DNA of 64,000 nt from Atherix ibis (lineage: Eukaryota; Arthropoda; Insecta; Diptera; Athericidae), in NCBI GenBank assembly GCA_958298945.1, contig CATQJD010000140.1, positions 310,001 to 374,000 of the forward strand, given 5' to 3'. The position numbers and the translations under genes are program-made. Shown piece by piece: positions 1 to 14,556 of the stretch (its first letter is position 1; each line of letters begins with the position of its first letter). Below the pieces are notes generated by a model. The model was given only the letters and a program-made list of their open reading frames with translations, ran no database searches and was not told the DNA's origin.

Positions 1-389
1 GTAATATGCAGTACTATATTTAAGAGGAATATGAAGTAGTATGTTTAAGATGAATAAAAAGTAGTATGTTTAAGAGGAATATGAAGTAGTATATTTAAGA
101 GGAATATGAAGTGGTATGCTTAAGAGGAATATGAAGTAGTATGTTTAAGCGAAATATGAAGTAGTATGTTTAAGAGGAATATGAAGTAGTATATTTAAGA
201 GGAATATGAAGTAGTATGTTTAAGAGGAATATGAAGTAGTGTGTTTATGAGGAATATGAGGTAGTATGTTTAAGAGAAATTTGAAGTAGTATATTTAAGA
301 GGAATATGAAGTAGTATGTTTAAGAGGAATATGAAGTAGTATGTTTAAGCGGAATATGAAGTAGTATGTTTAAGAGGAATATGAAGTAG

Positions 390-2710
390 TATGTCAAGGA
401 GGAATATAAAGTAGTATGTTTAAGAAAAATATGAAGTAGTATGTTTAAGAGGAATATGAAGTAGTATATTTAAGAGGAATATGAAGTAGTATGTTTAAGA
501 GGAATATTAAGTAGTATGTTTAAAAGGAATATGAAGTAGTCTGTTTAAGAGGAATATGAAGTAGTATGTTTAAGAGGAATATGAAGTAGTATGTTTAAGA
601 GGAATATGAAGTATTATGTTTAAGAGGAATATGAAGTAGTATGTTTAAGAGGAATATGAATTAGTATGTCAAGGAGGAACATAAAGTAGTATGTTTGAGA
701 GAAATATGAAGTAGTATGTTTAAGAGGAATATGAAGTAGTATATTTAAGAGGAATATGAAGTAGTATGTTTAAGAGGAATATTAAGTAGTATGTTTAAAA
801 GGAATATGAAGTAGTCTGTTTAAGAGGAATATGAAGTAGTATGTTTAAGAGGAATATGAAGTAGTATATTTAAGAGGATTATGTGAAGTAGTATATTTAA
901 GAAGAATGTGAAGTAGTATGTTTAAGAGGAATATGAAGTAGTATATTTAAGATGACTATGAAGTAGTATATTTAAGAGGAATATGAAGTAGTATGTTTAA
1001 GTGGAATATGAAGTAGTGTATTTAAGAGGAATATGAATTAGTATGTTTAAGAGGAATAAGAAGTAGTAAGTTTAAAAGGAATATGAAGTAGTATGTTTAA
1101 GAGGAATATGAAGTAGTATGTTTAAGAGGAATATGAAGTAGTATGTTTAAGAGAAAAATGAAGTGCTATGTTTAAGAGGAATATGAAATAGTATGTTTAA
1201 GAGGAATATGAAGTAGTAAGTTTAAGAGGAATATGAAGTAGTATGTTAAAGAGGAATATGAAGTAGTATGTTTAACAGGAATATGAAGTACTATGTTTAA
1301 CAGGAATATGAAGTAGTATATTTAAGAGGAATATGAAGTAGTATGTTTAAGAGTAATATGAAGTAGTATATTTAAGAGGAATATGAAGTAGTATATTTAA
1401 GAGGAATATGAAGTAGTATATTTAAGAAGAATATGAAGTAGTATGTTTTAGAGGAATATGAAGTAGTATGTTTAAGAGGAATATGAAGTAGTATATTTAA
1501 GAGGAATATGAAGTAGTATGTTTAAGAGGAATATGAATAGTGTGTTTATGAGGAATATGAGGTAGTATGTTTAAGAGAAATATGAAGTAGTATATTAAAG
1601 AGGAATATGAAGTAGTATGTTTAAGAGGAATATGAAGTAGTATGTTTAAGCGGAATATGAAGTAGTATGTTTAAGAGGAATATGAAGTAGTATGTTTAGG
1701 AGGAATATGAAGTAGTATGTTTATGAGGAATATGAAGAAGTATATTTAAGAGGAATATGAAGTAGTATATTTAAGAGAAAAATGAAGTAGTATGTTTAAG
1801 AGGAATATGAAGTAGTATGTTTAAGAGGAATATGAAGTAGTATGTTTAAGAGGAATATGAAGTATTATGTTTAAGAGGAATATGAAGTAGTATGTTTAAG
1901 AGGAATATGAATTAGTATGTCAAGGAGGAATATAAAGTAGTATGTTTAAGAGAAATATGAAGTAGTATGTTTAAGAGGAATATGAAGTAGTATATTTAAG
2001 AGGAATATGAAGTAGTATGTTTAAGAGGAATATTAAGTAGTATGTTTAAAAGGAATATGAAGTAGTATGTTTAAGAGGAATATGAAGTAGTATGTTTAAG
2101 AGGAATATGAAGTAGTATATTTAAGAGGAATATGTGAAGTAGTATACTTAAGAAGAATATGAAGTAGTATGTTTAAGAGGAATATGAAGTAGTATATTTA
2201 AGATGAATATGAAGTAGTATATTTAAGAGGAATATGAAGTAGTATGTTTAAGTGGAATATGAAGTAGTGTATTTAAGAGGAATATGAATTAGTATGTTTA
2301 AGAGGAATAAGAAGTAGTAAGTTTAAGAGGAATATGAAGTAGTATGTTTAAGAGGAATATGAAGTAGTATGTTTAAGAGGAATATGAAGTAGCATGTTTA
2401 AGAAGAATATGAAGTAGTATATTTAAGAGGAATATGAAGTAGTATGTTTAAGAGGAATATGAAGTAGTATGTTTAAGAGAAAAATGAAGTGCTATGTTTA
2501 AGAGGAATATGAAATAGTATGTTTAAGAGGAATATGAAGTAGTAAGTTTAAGAGGAATATGAAGTAGTATGTTAAAGAGGAATATGAAGTAGTATGTTTA
2601 ACAGGAATATGAAGTAGTATGTTTAACAGGAATATGAAGTAGTATATTTAAGAAGAATATGAAGTAGTATGTTTAAGAGTAATATGAAGTAGTTTATTTA
2701 AGAGGAATAT
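390..2710 (+). repeat. Segmental duplication, lag 1,251 bp then 1,326 bp
   Basis: Marks in about 670-1,450 reappear in about 1,920-2,710. The tcaagg mark is at 669 and 1,920. The two-base insertion atgtgaag is at 881 and 2,132, both at lag 1,251. The excess of one base over 50 monomers is explained by that +2 unit and a 24-bp unit near 1,535 (gaatagtg instead of gaagtagtg). Further right the lag becomes 1,326 (gagaaaaatg at 1,151 and 2,477), so three extra monomers lie in the second copy near 2,390-2,460, which carry agcatg and taagaagaat. A third, more diverged relative follows around 3,620-4,550. Confidence 0.75.
391..835 (+). repeat. Local duplication, lag 275 bp (11 monomers)
   Basis: The variant run gtcaaggaggaa, then gaggaatattaag, gtttaaaagg and gtagtctg appears twice. 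The tcaagg mark is at 394 and 669, and the rare ctg at 541 and 816, both 275 bp apart, which is exactly 11 monomers with no indel. The copies differ at a few places, for example gaaaaatatg against gagaaatatg and ggaatataaag against ggaacataaag, so this pair is older than the near-identical ones on the right. The tcaagg monomer recurs at 1,920, 3,621 and 8,821 as a lineage mark. Confidence 0.8.
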
Positions 2711-3999
2711 GAAGTAGTATATTTAAGAGGAATATGAAGTAGTATATTTAAGAAGAATATGAAGTAGTATGTTTTAGAGGAATATGAAGTAGTATGTTTA
2801 AGAGGAATATGAAGTAGTATATTTAAGAGGAATATGAAGTAGTACGTTTAAGAGGAATATGAAGTAGTATGTTTAAGAGGAATATGAAGTAGTATGTTTA
2901 ACAGGAATATGAAGTAGTATATTTAAGAGGAATATGAAGTAGAATGTTTAAGAGGAATTTGAAGTAGTATGTTTAAGAGGAATATGAAGTAGTATGTTGA
3001 AGAGGAATATGAAGTAGTATGTTAAAGAGGAATAGGAAGTAGTATGTTTAACAGGAATATGAAGTAGTATATTTAAGAGGAAATGAAGTAGTATGTTTAA
3101 GAGCAATATGAAGTGGTATGTTTAAGAGGAAAATGAAGTGTTATATTTAAGAGGAATATGAAGTAGTATGTTTAAGAGGAATATGAAGTAGTATGTTTAA
3201 GAGGAATATGAAGTAGTATGTTTAAGAGGAATATGAAGTAGTATGTTTAAGAGGAATATGAGGTAGTATGTTTAAGAGAAATATGAAGTTGTATATTTAA
3301 GAGGAATATGAAGTAGTATGTTTAAGAGGAATATGAAGTAGTATGTTTAACCGGAATATGAAGTAGTATGTTTAAGAGGAATATGAAGTATTATGTTTAG
3401 GAGGAATATGAAGTAGTATGTTTATGAGGAATATGAAGAAGTATATTTAAGAGGAATATGAAGAAGTATATTTAAGAGAAATATGCAGTAGTATGTTTAA
3501 GAGGAATATGAAGTAGTATGTTTAAGAGGAATATGAAGTAGTATGTTTAAGAGGAATATGAAGTATTATGTTTAAGAGGAATATGAAGTAGTATGTTTAA
3601 GAGGAATATGAATTAGTATGTCAAGGAGGAATATAAAGTAGTATGTTTAAGAGAAATATGAAGTAGTATGTTTAAGAGGAATATGAAGTAGTATATTTAA
3701 GAGGAATTTGAAGTAGTATGTTTAAGAGGAATATTAAGTAGTATGTTTAAGAGGAATATGAAGTAGTATATTTAAGATGAATATGAAGTAGTATATTTAA
3801 GAGGAATATGAAATAGTATGTTTAAGTGGAATATGAAGTAGTGTATTTAAGAGGAATATGAATTAGTATGTTTAAGAGGAATAAGAAGTTGTGAGTTTAA
3901 GAGGAATATAAAGTAGTATGTTTAAGAGGAATATGAAGTAGTATGTTTAAGAGGAATATGAAGTAGCATGTTTAAGACGAATATGAAGTAGTATATTTA

Positions 4000-6770
4000 A
4001 GAGGAATATGAAGTAGTATATTTAAGAGTAATATGAAGTAGTATGTTTACGAGAAAAATGAAGTGCTATGTTTAAGAGGAATATGAAATAGTATGTTTAA
4101 GAGGAATATGAAGTAGTAAGTTTAAGAGGAATATGAAGTAGTATGTTAAAGAGGAATATGAAGTAGTATGTTTAACAGGAATATGAAGTAGTCTGTTTAA
4201 CAGGAATATGAAGTAGTATATTTAAGAGGAATATGAAGTAGTATGTTTAAGAGTAATATGAAGTAGTATATTTAAGAGGAATATGAAGTAGTATATTTAA
4301 GAGGAATATGAAGTAGTATATTTAAGAAGAATATGAAGTAGTATGTTTTAGAGGAATATGAAGTAGTATGTTTAAGAGGAATATGAAGTAATATATTTAA
4401 GAGGAATATGAAGTTGTATGTTTAAGAGGAATATGGAGTAGTATGTTTAAGAGGAATATGAAGTAGTATGTTTAGCAGGAATATGAAGTAGTATATTTAA
4501 GAGGAATATGAAGTAGTATGTTTAAGAGGAATATGAAGTAGTATGTTTAAGAGGAATATGAAGTAGTATGTTGAAGAGGAATATGAAGTAGTATGTTAAA
4601 GAGGAATAGGAAGTAGTATGTTTAACAGGAATATGAAGTAGTATATTTAAGAAGAATATGAAGTAGTATGTTTAAGAGCAATATGAAGTGGTATGTTTAA
4701 GAGGAAAATGAAGTATTATATTTAAGAGGAATATGAAGTAGTATGTTTAAGAAGAATATGAAGTAGTATGTTTAAGAGGAATATGAAGTAGTATGTTTAA
4801 GAGGAATATGAAGTAGTATGTTTAAGAGGAATATGAAGTAGTATATTTAAGAGGAATATGAAGTAGTATGTTTAAGAAGAATATGAAGAAGTATGTTTAA
4901 GTGGAATACGAAGTAGTATATTTAAGAGGAATATGAAGTAGTATATTTAAGAGGAACATGAAGTAGTATGTTTAAGAGAAATATGAAGTAGTGTATTTAA
5001 GAGGAATATGAATTAGTATGTTTAAGAGGAATATGAAGTAGTAAGTTTAAGAGGAATATGAAGTAGTATGTTTAAGAGGAATATGAAGTAGTATGTTTAA
5101 GAGGAATATGAAGTAGTATGTTTAAGAGGAATATGCAATAGTATATTTAAGAGGAATATGAAGTAGTATGTTTAAGAGGACTATGAAGAAGTATGTTTAA
5201 GCGGAATATGAAGTAGTATGTTTAAGAGGAATATGAAGTAGTTTAATTAAGAGCTATATGAGGTAGTATGTTTAAGAGGAATATGAAATAGTATGTTTAA
5301 GAGGAATATGAAGTAGTATATTTAAGAAGAATATGAAGTACTATATTTAAGAGGAATATAAAGTAGTATATTTAAGAGGAATATGAAGTAGTATATTTAA
5401 GAGGAATATGAAGTAGTATGTTTAAGAGAAAAATGAAGTGATATGTTTAAGAGGAATATGAAATAGTATGTTTAAGAGGAATATGAAGTAGTAAGTTTAA
5501 GAGGAATATGAAGTAGTATGTTAAAGAGGAATATGAAGTAGTATGTTTAACAGGAATATGAAGTAGTATGTTTAACAGGAATATGAAGTAGTATATTTAA
5601 GAGGAATATGAAGTAGTATGTTTAAGAGTAATATGAAGTAGTATATTTAAGAGGAATATGAAGTAGTATATTTAAGATGAATATGAAGTAGTATATTTAA
5701 GAAGAATATGAAGTAGTATGTTTTAGAGGAATATGAAGTAGTATGTTTAAGAGGAATATGAAGTAATATATTTAAGAGGAATATGAAGTAGTATGTTTAA
5801 GAGAAATATGGAGTAGTATGTTTAAGAGGAATATGAAGTAGTATGTTTAGCAGGAATATGAAGTAGTATATTTAAGAGGAATATGAAGTAGTATGTTTAA
5901 GAGGAATATGAAGTAGTATGTTTAAGAGGAATATGAAGTAGTATGTTGAAGAGGAATATGAAGTAGTATGTTAAAGAGGAATAGGAAGTAGTATGTTTAA
6001 CAGGAATATGAAGTAGTATATTTAAGAAGAATATGAAGTAGTATGTTTAAGAGCAATATGAAGTGGTATGTTTAAGAGGAAAATGAAGTATTATATTTAA
6101 GAGGAATATGAAGTAGTATGTTTAAGAAAAATATGAAGTAGTATGTTTAAGAGGAATATGAAGTAGTATGTTTAAGAGGAATATGAAGTGGTATGTTTAA
6201 GAGGAATATGAAGTAGTATATTTAAGAGGAATATGAAGTAGTATGTTTAAGAAGAATATGAAGAAGTATGTTTAAGTGGAATACGAAGTAGTATATTTAA
6301 GAGGAATATTAAGTAGTATATTTAAGAGGAACATGAAGTAGTATGTTTAAGAGAAATATGAAGTAGTGTATTTAAGAGGAATATGAATTAGTATGTTTAA
6401 GAGGAATATGAAGTAGTAAGTTTAAGAGGAATATGAAGTAGTATGTTTAAGAGGAATATGAAGTAGTATGTTTAAGAGGAATATGAAGTAGTATGTTTAA
6501 GAGGAATATGCAATAGTATATTTAAGAGGAATATGAAGTAGTATGTTTAAGAGGACTATGAAGAAGTATGTTTAAGCGGAATATGAAGTAGTATGTTTAA
6601 GAGGAATATGAAGTAGTTTATTTAAGAGCTATATGAGGTAGTATGTTTAAGAGGAATATAAAATAGTATGTTTAAGAGGAATATGAAGTAGTATATTTAA
6701 GAAGAATATGAAGTAGTATATTTAAGAGGAATATGAAGTAGTATGTTTAAGAGGAATATGAAGTAGTATG
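4000..6770 (+). repeat. Tandem duplication, lag 1,375 bp (55 monomers)
   Basis: Two neighbouring copies share gagaaaaatg (4,051 and 5,426), ggagtag (4,435 and 5,810), gtggaatacg (4,901 and 6,276) and gagctatatgagg (5,251 and 6,626). All are 1,375 bp apart, exactly 55 monomers with no net indel. The order of tttagcagg, ttgaagagg, ttaaagag and gaatagg marks is also kept. Scattered substitutions separate the copies, for example gaagttgtatg in the first against gaagtagtatg in the second near 4,413/5,788. Edges are approximate because flanking monomers are themselves near consensus. Confidence 0.8.
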
Positions 6771-8299
6771 TTTAAGAGAAAAATGAAGTGCTATGTTTAA
6801 GAGGAATATGAAATAGTATGTTTAAGAGGAATATGAAGTAGTATGTTTAAGAGGAATATGAAGTAGTATGTTTAACAGGAATATGAAGTAGTATATTTAA
6901 GAGGAATATGAAGTAGTATGTTTAAGACTAATATGAGGTAGTATGTTTAAGAGGAATATGAAGTAGTATGTTTAACAGGAATATGAAGAATTATGTTTAA
7001 GAGGAATATGAAGTAGTATGTTTAAGAGGAATATGAAGTAGTATGTTTAAGAGAAACATGAAGTAGTATGTTTAAGAGGAATATGATGTAGTATATTCAA
7101 GAGGAATATGCAGTAGTATGGTTAAGAGGAATATGAAGTAGTATGTTTAAGAGAAATATGAAGTGCTATGTTTAAGAGGAATATGAAATAGTATGTTTAA
7201 GAGGAATATGAAGTAGTATGTTTAACAGGAATATGAAGTAGTATATTTAAGAGGAATATGAAGTAGTATGTTCAAGAGGAATATGCAGTAGTATGTTTAA
7301 GAGGAATTTGAAGTAGTATATTTAAGAGGAATATGAAGTTGTATGTTTAAGAGGAATATGAAGTAGTATATTTAAGAGGAATATGAAGTAGTATGTTTAA
7401 GAGGAATATGAAGTAGTATGTTCAAGAGAAATATGAAGTGCTATGTTTAAGAGGAATATGAAATAGTATGTTTAAGAGGAATATGAAGTAGTATGTTTAA
7501 GAGGAATATGAAGTAGTATGTTTAACAAGAATATGAAGTAGTATATTTAAGAGGAATATGAAGTAGTATGTTTAAGAGGAATATGAAGTAGTATGTTTAA
7601 GGGGAATATGAAGTAGTATGTTTAAGAGGAATATGAAGAAGTATGTGTAAGAGGAATATGAAGTAGTATGTTTAAGAGGAATATGAAGTAGTATATTTAA
7701 GAGGAATATGAAGTAGTATATTTAAGAGGAATATGAAGTAGTATGTTTAAGAGGAATATGAAGTAGTATGTTTAAGAGGAATATGAAGTAGTATGTTTAA
7801 GAGGAATATGAAGTAGTATATTTAAGAGGAATATGAAGTAGTATATTTAAGAGGAATATGAAGTAGTATGTTTAAGAGGAATATGAAGTAGTATATTTAA
7901 GAGGAATATGATGTAGTATATTTAAGAGGAATATGAAGTAGTATGTTGAAGAGGAATATGAAGTAGTATGTTTAAGAGGAATATGAAGTAGTATGTTTAA
8001 GAGGAATATGAAGTAGTATATTTAAGAGGAATATGAAGTAGTATATTTAAGAGGAATATGAAGTAGTATGTTTAAGAAGAATATGAAGCAGTATGTTTAA
8101 GAGGAATATGCAGTAGTATATTTAAAAGAAATATGAAGTAGTATGTTTAAGAGGAATATGAAGTAGTATATTTAAGAGGAATATGAAGTAGTATGTTTAA
8201 GAGCAATATGAACTGGTATGTTTAAGAGGAAAATGAAGTAGTATGTTTAAGAGGAATATGAAGTAGTATGTTTAAGAGGAATATGAAGTAGTATGTTTA

Positions 8300-10400
8300 A
8301 GAGGAATATGAGGTAGTATGTTTAAGAGAAATATGAAGTTGTATATTTAAGAGAAATATGAAGTAGTATGTTTAAGAGGAATATGAAGTAGTATGTTTAA
8401 GAGGAATATGAAGTAGTATGTTTAAGAGGAATATGAAGTAGTATGTTTAAGAGGAATATGAGGTAGTATGTTTAAGAGAAATATGAAGTTGTATATTTAA
8501 GAGGAATATGAAGTAGTATGTTTAAGAGGAATATGAAGTAGTATGTTTAAGCGGAATATGAAGTAGTATGTTTAAGAGCAATATGAAGTAGTATGTTTAG
8601 GAGGAATATGAAGTAGTATGTTTATGAGGAATATGAAGAAGTATATTTAAGAGGAATATGAAGTAGTATATTTAAGAGAAATATGAAGTAGTATGTTTAA
8701 GAGGAATATGAAGTAGTTTGTTTAAGAGGAATATGAAGTAGTATGTTTAAGAGGAATATGAAGTATTATGTTTAAGAGGAATATGAAGTAGTATGTTTAA
8801 GAGGAATATGAATTAGTATGTCAAGGAGGAATATAAAGTGATATGTTTAAGAGAAATATGAAGTAGTATGTTTAAGAGGAATATGAAGTAGTATATTTAA
8901 GAGGAATATGAAGTAGTATGTTTAAGAGGAATATTAAGTAGTATGTTTAAGAGGAATATGAAGTAGTATATTTAAGATGAATATGAAGTAGTATATTTAA
9001 GAGGAATATGAAGTAGTATGTTTAAGTGGAATATGAAGTAGTGTATTTAAGAGGAATATGAATTAGTATGTTTAAGAGGAATAAGAAGTAGTGAGTTTAA
9101 GAGGAATATGAAGTAGCATGTTTAAGAAGAATATGAAGTAGTATATTTAAGAGGAATATGAAGTAGTATGTTTAAGAGGAATATGAAGTAGTATGTTTAA
9201 GAGAAAAATGAAGTGCTATGTTTAAGAGGAATATGAAATAGTATGTTTAAGAGGAATATGAAGTAGTAAGTTTAAGAGGAATATGAAGTAGTATGTTAAA
9301 GAGGAATATGAAGTAGTATGTTTAACAGGAATATGAAGTAGTATGTTTAACAGGAATATGAAGTAGTATATTTAAGAGGAATATGAAGTAGTATGTTTAA
9401 GAGTAATATGAAGTAGTATATTTAAGAGGAATATGAAGTAGTATATTTAAGAGGAATATGAAGTAGTATATTTAAGAAGAATATGAAGTAGTATGTTTTA
9501 GAGGAATATGAAGTAGTATGTTTAAGAGGAATATAAAGTAATATATTTAAGAGGAATATGAAGTAGTATGTTTAAGAGGAATATGAAGTAGTATGTTTAA
9601 GAGGAATATGAAGTAGTATGTTTAGCAGGAATATGAAGTAGTATATTTAAGAGGAATATGAAGTAGTATGTTTAAGAGGAATATGAAGTAGTATGTTTAA
9701 GAGGAATATGAAGTAGTATGTTGAAGAGGAATATGAAGTAGTATGTTAAAGAGGAATAGGAAGTATTATGTTTAACAGGAATATGAAGTAGTATATTTAA
9801 GAGGAATATGAAGTAGTATGTTTAAGAGCAATATGAAGTGGTATGTTTAAGAGGAAAATGAAGTATTATATTGAAGAGGAATATGAAGTAGTATGTTTAA
9901 GAGGAATATGAAGTAGTATGTTTAAGAAGAATATGAAGTAGTATGTTTAAGAGGAATATGAAGTAGTATGTTTAAGAGGAATATGAAGTAGTATATTTAA
10001 GAGGAATATGAAGTAGTATGTTTAAGAAGAATATGAAGAAGTATGTTTAAGAGGAATACGAAGTAGTATATTTAAGAGGAATATGAAGTAGTATATTTAA
10101 GAGGAATATTAAGTAGTATGTTTAAGAGAAATATGAAGTAGTGTATTTAAGAGGAATATGAATTAGTATGTTTAAGAGGAATATGAAGTAGTAAGTTTAA
10201 GAGGAATATGAAGTAGTATGTTTAAGAGGAATATGAAGTAGTATGTTTAAGAGGAATATGCAATAGTATATTTAAGAGGAATATGTAGTAGTATGTTTAA
10301 GAGGACTATGAAGAAGTATGTTTAAGCGGAATATGAAGTAGTATGTTTAAGAGGAATATGAAGTAGTTTATTTAAGAGCTATATGAGGTAGTATTTTTAA
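8300..10400 (+). repeat. Distant copy of the 3.2-5.3 kb segment
   Basis: The marker order of about 3,240-5,270 returns here: tcaaggaggaa (3,621 and 8,821), gttaaagaggaatagg (4,591 and 9,741), gagctatatgagg (5,251 and 10,376). The lag falls from 5,200 to 5,150 to 5,125 bp from left to right, so whole monomers were gained or lost between the copies. The segment from 6,780 to 8,300 between them is plainer, with long stretches close to consensus, and holds nothing but satellite. Confidence 0.7.
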
Positions 10401-10494
10401 AAGGAATATGAAATAGTATGTTTAAGAGCAATATGAAGTAGTATATTTAAGAAGAATATGAAGAAGTATATTTAAGAGGAATATGAAGTAGTAT

Positions 10495-10506
10495 GTTTTT
10501 TAGAGG
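10495..10506 (+). repeat. 27-bp monomer with T-run insertion (first copy)
   Basis: gttttttagagg replaces gtttaagagg, adding two bases. The only other instance I found is at 11,922, one 1,427-bp period away, so it is inherited by duplication and not recurrent slippage. Confidence 0.85.
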
Positions 10507-11921
10507 AATATGAAGTAGTATGTTTAAGAGGAATATGAAGTAGTATGTTGAAGAGGAATATGAAGTAGTATGTTCAAGAGGAATAGGAAGTAGTATGTTT
10601 AACAGGAATATGAAGTAGGATATTTAAGAGGAATATGAAGTAGTATGTTTAAGAGCAATATGAAGTGGTATGTTTAAGAGGAAAATGAAGTATTATATTT
10701 AAGAGGAATATGACGTAGTATGTTTAAGAGGAATATGAAGTAGTATGTTTAAGAGGAATATGAAGTAGTATATTTAAGAGGAATATGAAGTAGTATGTTT
10801 AAGAAGAATATGAAGAAGTATGTTTAAGAGGAATACGAAGTAGTATATTTAAGAGGGATATGAAGTAGTATATTTAAGAGGAATATTAAGTAGTATGTTT
10901 AAGAGAAATATGAAGTAGTGTATTTAAGAGGAATATGAATTAGTATGTTTAAGAGGAATATGAAGTAGTAAGTTTAAGAGGAATATGAAGTAGTATGTTT
11001 AAGAGGAATATGAAGTAGTATGTTTAAGAGGAATATGAAGTAGTATGTTTAAGAGGAATATGATGTAGTATGTTTAAGAGGAATATGAAGTAGTATGTTT
11101 AAGAGGAATATGAAGTAGTATATTTAAGAGGAATATTAACTAGTATGTTTAAGAGGAATATGAAGTAGTATGTTTAAGAGAAATATGAAGTGCTATGTTT
11201 AAGAGGAATATGCAATAGTATATTTAAGAGGAATATGAAGTAGTATGTTTAAGAGGACTATGAAGAAGTATGTTTAAGCGGAATATGAAGTAGTATGTTT
11301 AAGAGGAATATGAAGTAGTTCATTTAAGAGCTATATGAGGTAGTATGTTTAAGAGAAATATGAAGTAGTATGTTTAAGAGGAATATGAAGTAGTATGTTT
11401 AAGAGGAATATGAAGTAGTATATTTAAGAGGAATATGAAGTAGTATGTTTAAGAAGAATATGAAGAAGTATGTTTAAGAGGAATACGAAGTAGTATATTT
11501 AAGAGGAATATGAAGTAGTATATTTAAGAGGAATATTAAGTAGTATGTTTAAGAGAAATATGAAGTAGTGTATTTAAGAGGAATATGAATTAGTATGTTT
11601 AAGAGGAATATGAAGAAGTAAGTTTAAGAGGAATATGAAGTAGTATGTTTAAGAGGAATATGAAGTAGTATGTTTAAGAGGAATATGCAATAGTATATTT
11701 AAGAGGAATATGAAGTAGTATGTTTAAGAGGACTATGAAGAAGTATGTTTAAGCGGAATATGAAGTAGTATGTTTAAGAGGAATATGAAGTAGTTTATTT
11801 AAGAGCTATATGAGGTAGTATTTTTAAGAGGAATATGAAATAGTATGTTTAAGAGCAATATGAAGTAGTATATTTAAGAAGAATATGAAGAAGTATATTT
11901 AAGAGGAATATGAAGTAGTAT

Positions 11922-11933
11922 GTTTTTTAGAGG
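11922..11933 (+). repeat. 27-bp monomer with T-run insertion (second copy)
   Basis: Same insertion as at 10,495. It proves that the 1,427-bp period was copied after the insertion arose. Confidence 0.85.
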
Positions 11934-14540
11934 AATATGAAGTAGTATGTTTAAGAGGAATATGAAGTAGTATGTTGAAGAGGAATATGAAGTAGTATGT
12001 TCAAGAGGAATAGGAAGTAGTATGTTTAACAGGAATATGAAGTAGGATATTTAAGAGGAATATGAAGTAGTATGTTTAAGAGCAATATGAAGTGGTATGT
12101 TTAAGAGGAAAATGAAGTATTATATTTAAGAGGAATATGAAGTAGTATGTTTAAGAGGAATATGAAGTAGTATGTTTAAGAGGAATATGAAGTAGTATAT
12201 TTAAGAGGAATATGAAGTAGTATGTTTAAGAAGAATATGAAGAAGTATGTTTAAGAGGAATACGAAGTAGTATATTTAAGAGGGATATGAAGTAGTATAT
12301 TTAAGAGGAATATTAAGTAGTATGTTTAAGAGAAATATGAAGTAGTGTATTTAAGAGGAATATGAATTAGTATGTTTAAGAGGAATATGAAGTAGTAAGT
12401 TTAAGAGGAATATGAAGTAGTATGTTTAAGAGGAATATGAAGTAGTATGTTTAAGAGGAATATGAAGTAGTATGTTTAAGAGGAATATGATGTAGTATGT
12501 TTAAGAGGAATATGAAGTAGTATGTTTAAGAGGAATATGAAGTAGTATATTTAAGAGGAATATTAACTAGTATGTTTAAGAGGAATATGAAGTAGTATGT
12601 TTAAGAGAAATATGAAGTGCTATGTTTAAGAGGAATATGCAATAGTATATTTAAGAGGAATATGAAGTAGTATGTTTAAGAGGACTATGAAGAAGTATGT
12701 TTAAGCGGAATATGAAGTAGTATGTTTAAGAGGAATATGAAGTAGTTTATTTAAGAGCTATATGAGGTAGTATGTTTAAGAGAAATATGAAATAGTATGT
12801 TTAAGAGGAATATGAAGTAGTATATTTAAGAAGAATATGAAGTAGTATATTTAAGAGGAATATGAAGTAGTATGTTTAAGAGGAATACGAAGTAGTATGT
12901 TTAAGAGAAAAATGAAGTGCTATGTTTAAGAGGAATATGATATAGTATGTTTAAGAGGAATATGAAGTAGTATGTTTAAGAGGAATATGAAGTAGTATGT
13001 TTAACAGGAATATGAAGTAGTATATTTAAGAGGAATATGAAGTAGTATGTTTAAGACTAATATGAGGTAGTATGTTTAAGAGGAATATGAAGTAGTATAT
13101 TTAACAGGAATATGAAGAATTATGTTTAAGAGGAATATGAAGTAGTATGTTTAAGAGGAATATGGAGTAGTATGTTTAAGAGAAACATGAAGTAGTATGT
13201 TTAAGAGGAATATGAAGTAGTATATTCAAGAGGAATATGCAGTAGTATGGTTAAGAGGAATATGAAGTAGTATGTTTAACAGGAATATGAAGTAGTATAT
13301 TTAAGAGGAATATGAAGTAGTATGTTTAACAGGAATATGAAGTAGTATGTTTGAGAGGAATATGAAGTAGTATGCTTAAGAGGAATATGATGTAGTATGT
13401 TTAAGAGGAATATGAAGTAGTATGTTTAAGAGGAATATGAAGTAGTATATTTAAGAGGAATATTAACTAGTATGTTTAAGAGGAATATGAAGTAGTATGT
13501 TTAAGAGAAATATGAAGTGCTATGTTTAAGAGGAATATGAAATAGTATGTTTAAGAGGAATATGAAGTAGTATGTTTAACAGGAATATGAAGTAGTATGT
13601 TTAAGAGGAATATGAAGTAGTATGTTCAAGAGGAATATGCAGTAGTATGTTTAAGAGGAATATGAAGTAGTATGTTTAAGAGGAATATGAAGTTGTATGT
13701 TTAAGAGGAATATGAAGTAGTATATTTAAGAGGAATATGAAGTAGTATGTTTAAGAGGAATATGAAGTAGTATGTTCAAGAGAAATATGAAGTGCTATGT
13801 TTAAGAGGAATATGAAATAGTATGTTTAAGAGGAATATGAAAAAGTATGTTTAAGATGAATATGAAGTAGTATGTTTAACAAGAATATGAAGTAGTATAT
13901 TTAAGAGGAATATGAAGTAGTATGTTTAAGAGGAATATGAAGTAGTATGTTTAAGAGGAATATGAAGTAGTATATTTAAGAGGAATATGAAGTAGTATAT
14001 TTAAGAGGAATATGAAGTAGTATGTTTAAGAGGAATATGAAGTAGTATGTTTAAGAGGAATATGAAGTAGTATGTTTAAGAGGAATATGAAGTAGTATAT
14101 TTAAGAGGAATATGAAGTAGTATATTTAAGAGGAATATGAAGTAGTATATTTAAGAGGAATATGAAGTAGTATATTTAAGAGGAATATGAAGTAGTATAT
14201 TTAAGAGGAATATGAAGTAGTATGTTGAAGAGGAATATGAAGTAGTATGTTTAAGAGGAATATGAAGTAGTATGTTTAAGAGGAATATGAAGTAGTATAT
14301 TTAAGAGGAATATGAAGTAGTATATTTAAGAGGAATATGAAGCAGTATGTTTAAGAAGAATATGAAGCAGTATGTTTAAGAGGAATATTCAGTAGTATAT
14401 TTAAAAGGAATATGAAGTAGTATGTTTAAGAGGAATATGAAGTAGTATGTTTAAGAGGAATATGAAGTAGTATTTTTAAGACGAATATGAAGTAGTATGT
14501 TTAAGAGGAATATGAAATAGTATATTTAAGAGGAATATGA

Positions 14541-14556
14541 AGTAATATGTATGTTT
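14541..14556 (+). repeat. 29-bp monomer, duplicated tatg (first copy)
   Basis: The monomer reads gtaatatgtatgttt where gtagtatgttt is expected. The tetranucleotide tatg is present twice in a row, adding four bases. The same change at 15,519 lies one nested 978-bp period away. Confidence 0.8.

Larger units (their letters stand above)
10000..12770 (+). repeat. Tandem duplication, lag 1,427 bp (57 monomers + 2)
   Basis: Two adjacent copies share a rare T-run insertion (gttttttagagg at 10,495 and 11,922), the gtagga variant (10,614 and 12,041) and taactag (11,137 and 12,564), all at lag 1,427. The two bases above 57 x 25 are the T-run insertion itself, which makes a 27-bp monomer in each copy. 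A visible difference is gtatttttaaaagg near 10,393 against gtatttttaagagg near 11,820. The left edge is near 10,000 (taagaagaatatgaagaag marks) and the match ends near 11,345/12,770, where gaagtag meets gaaatag. Confidence 0.82.
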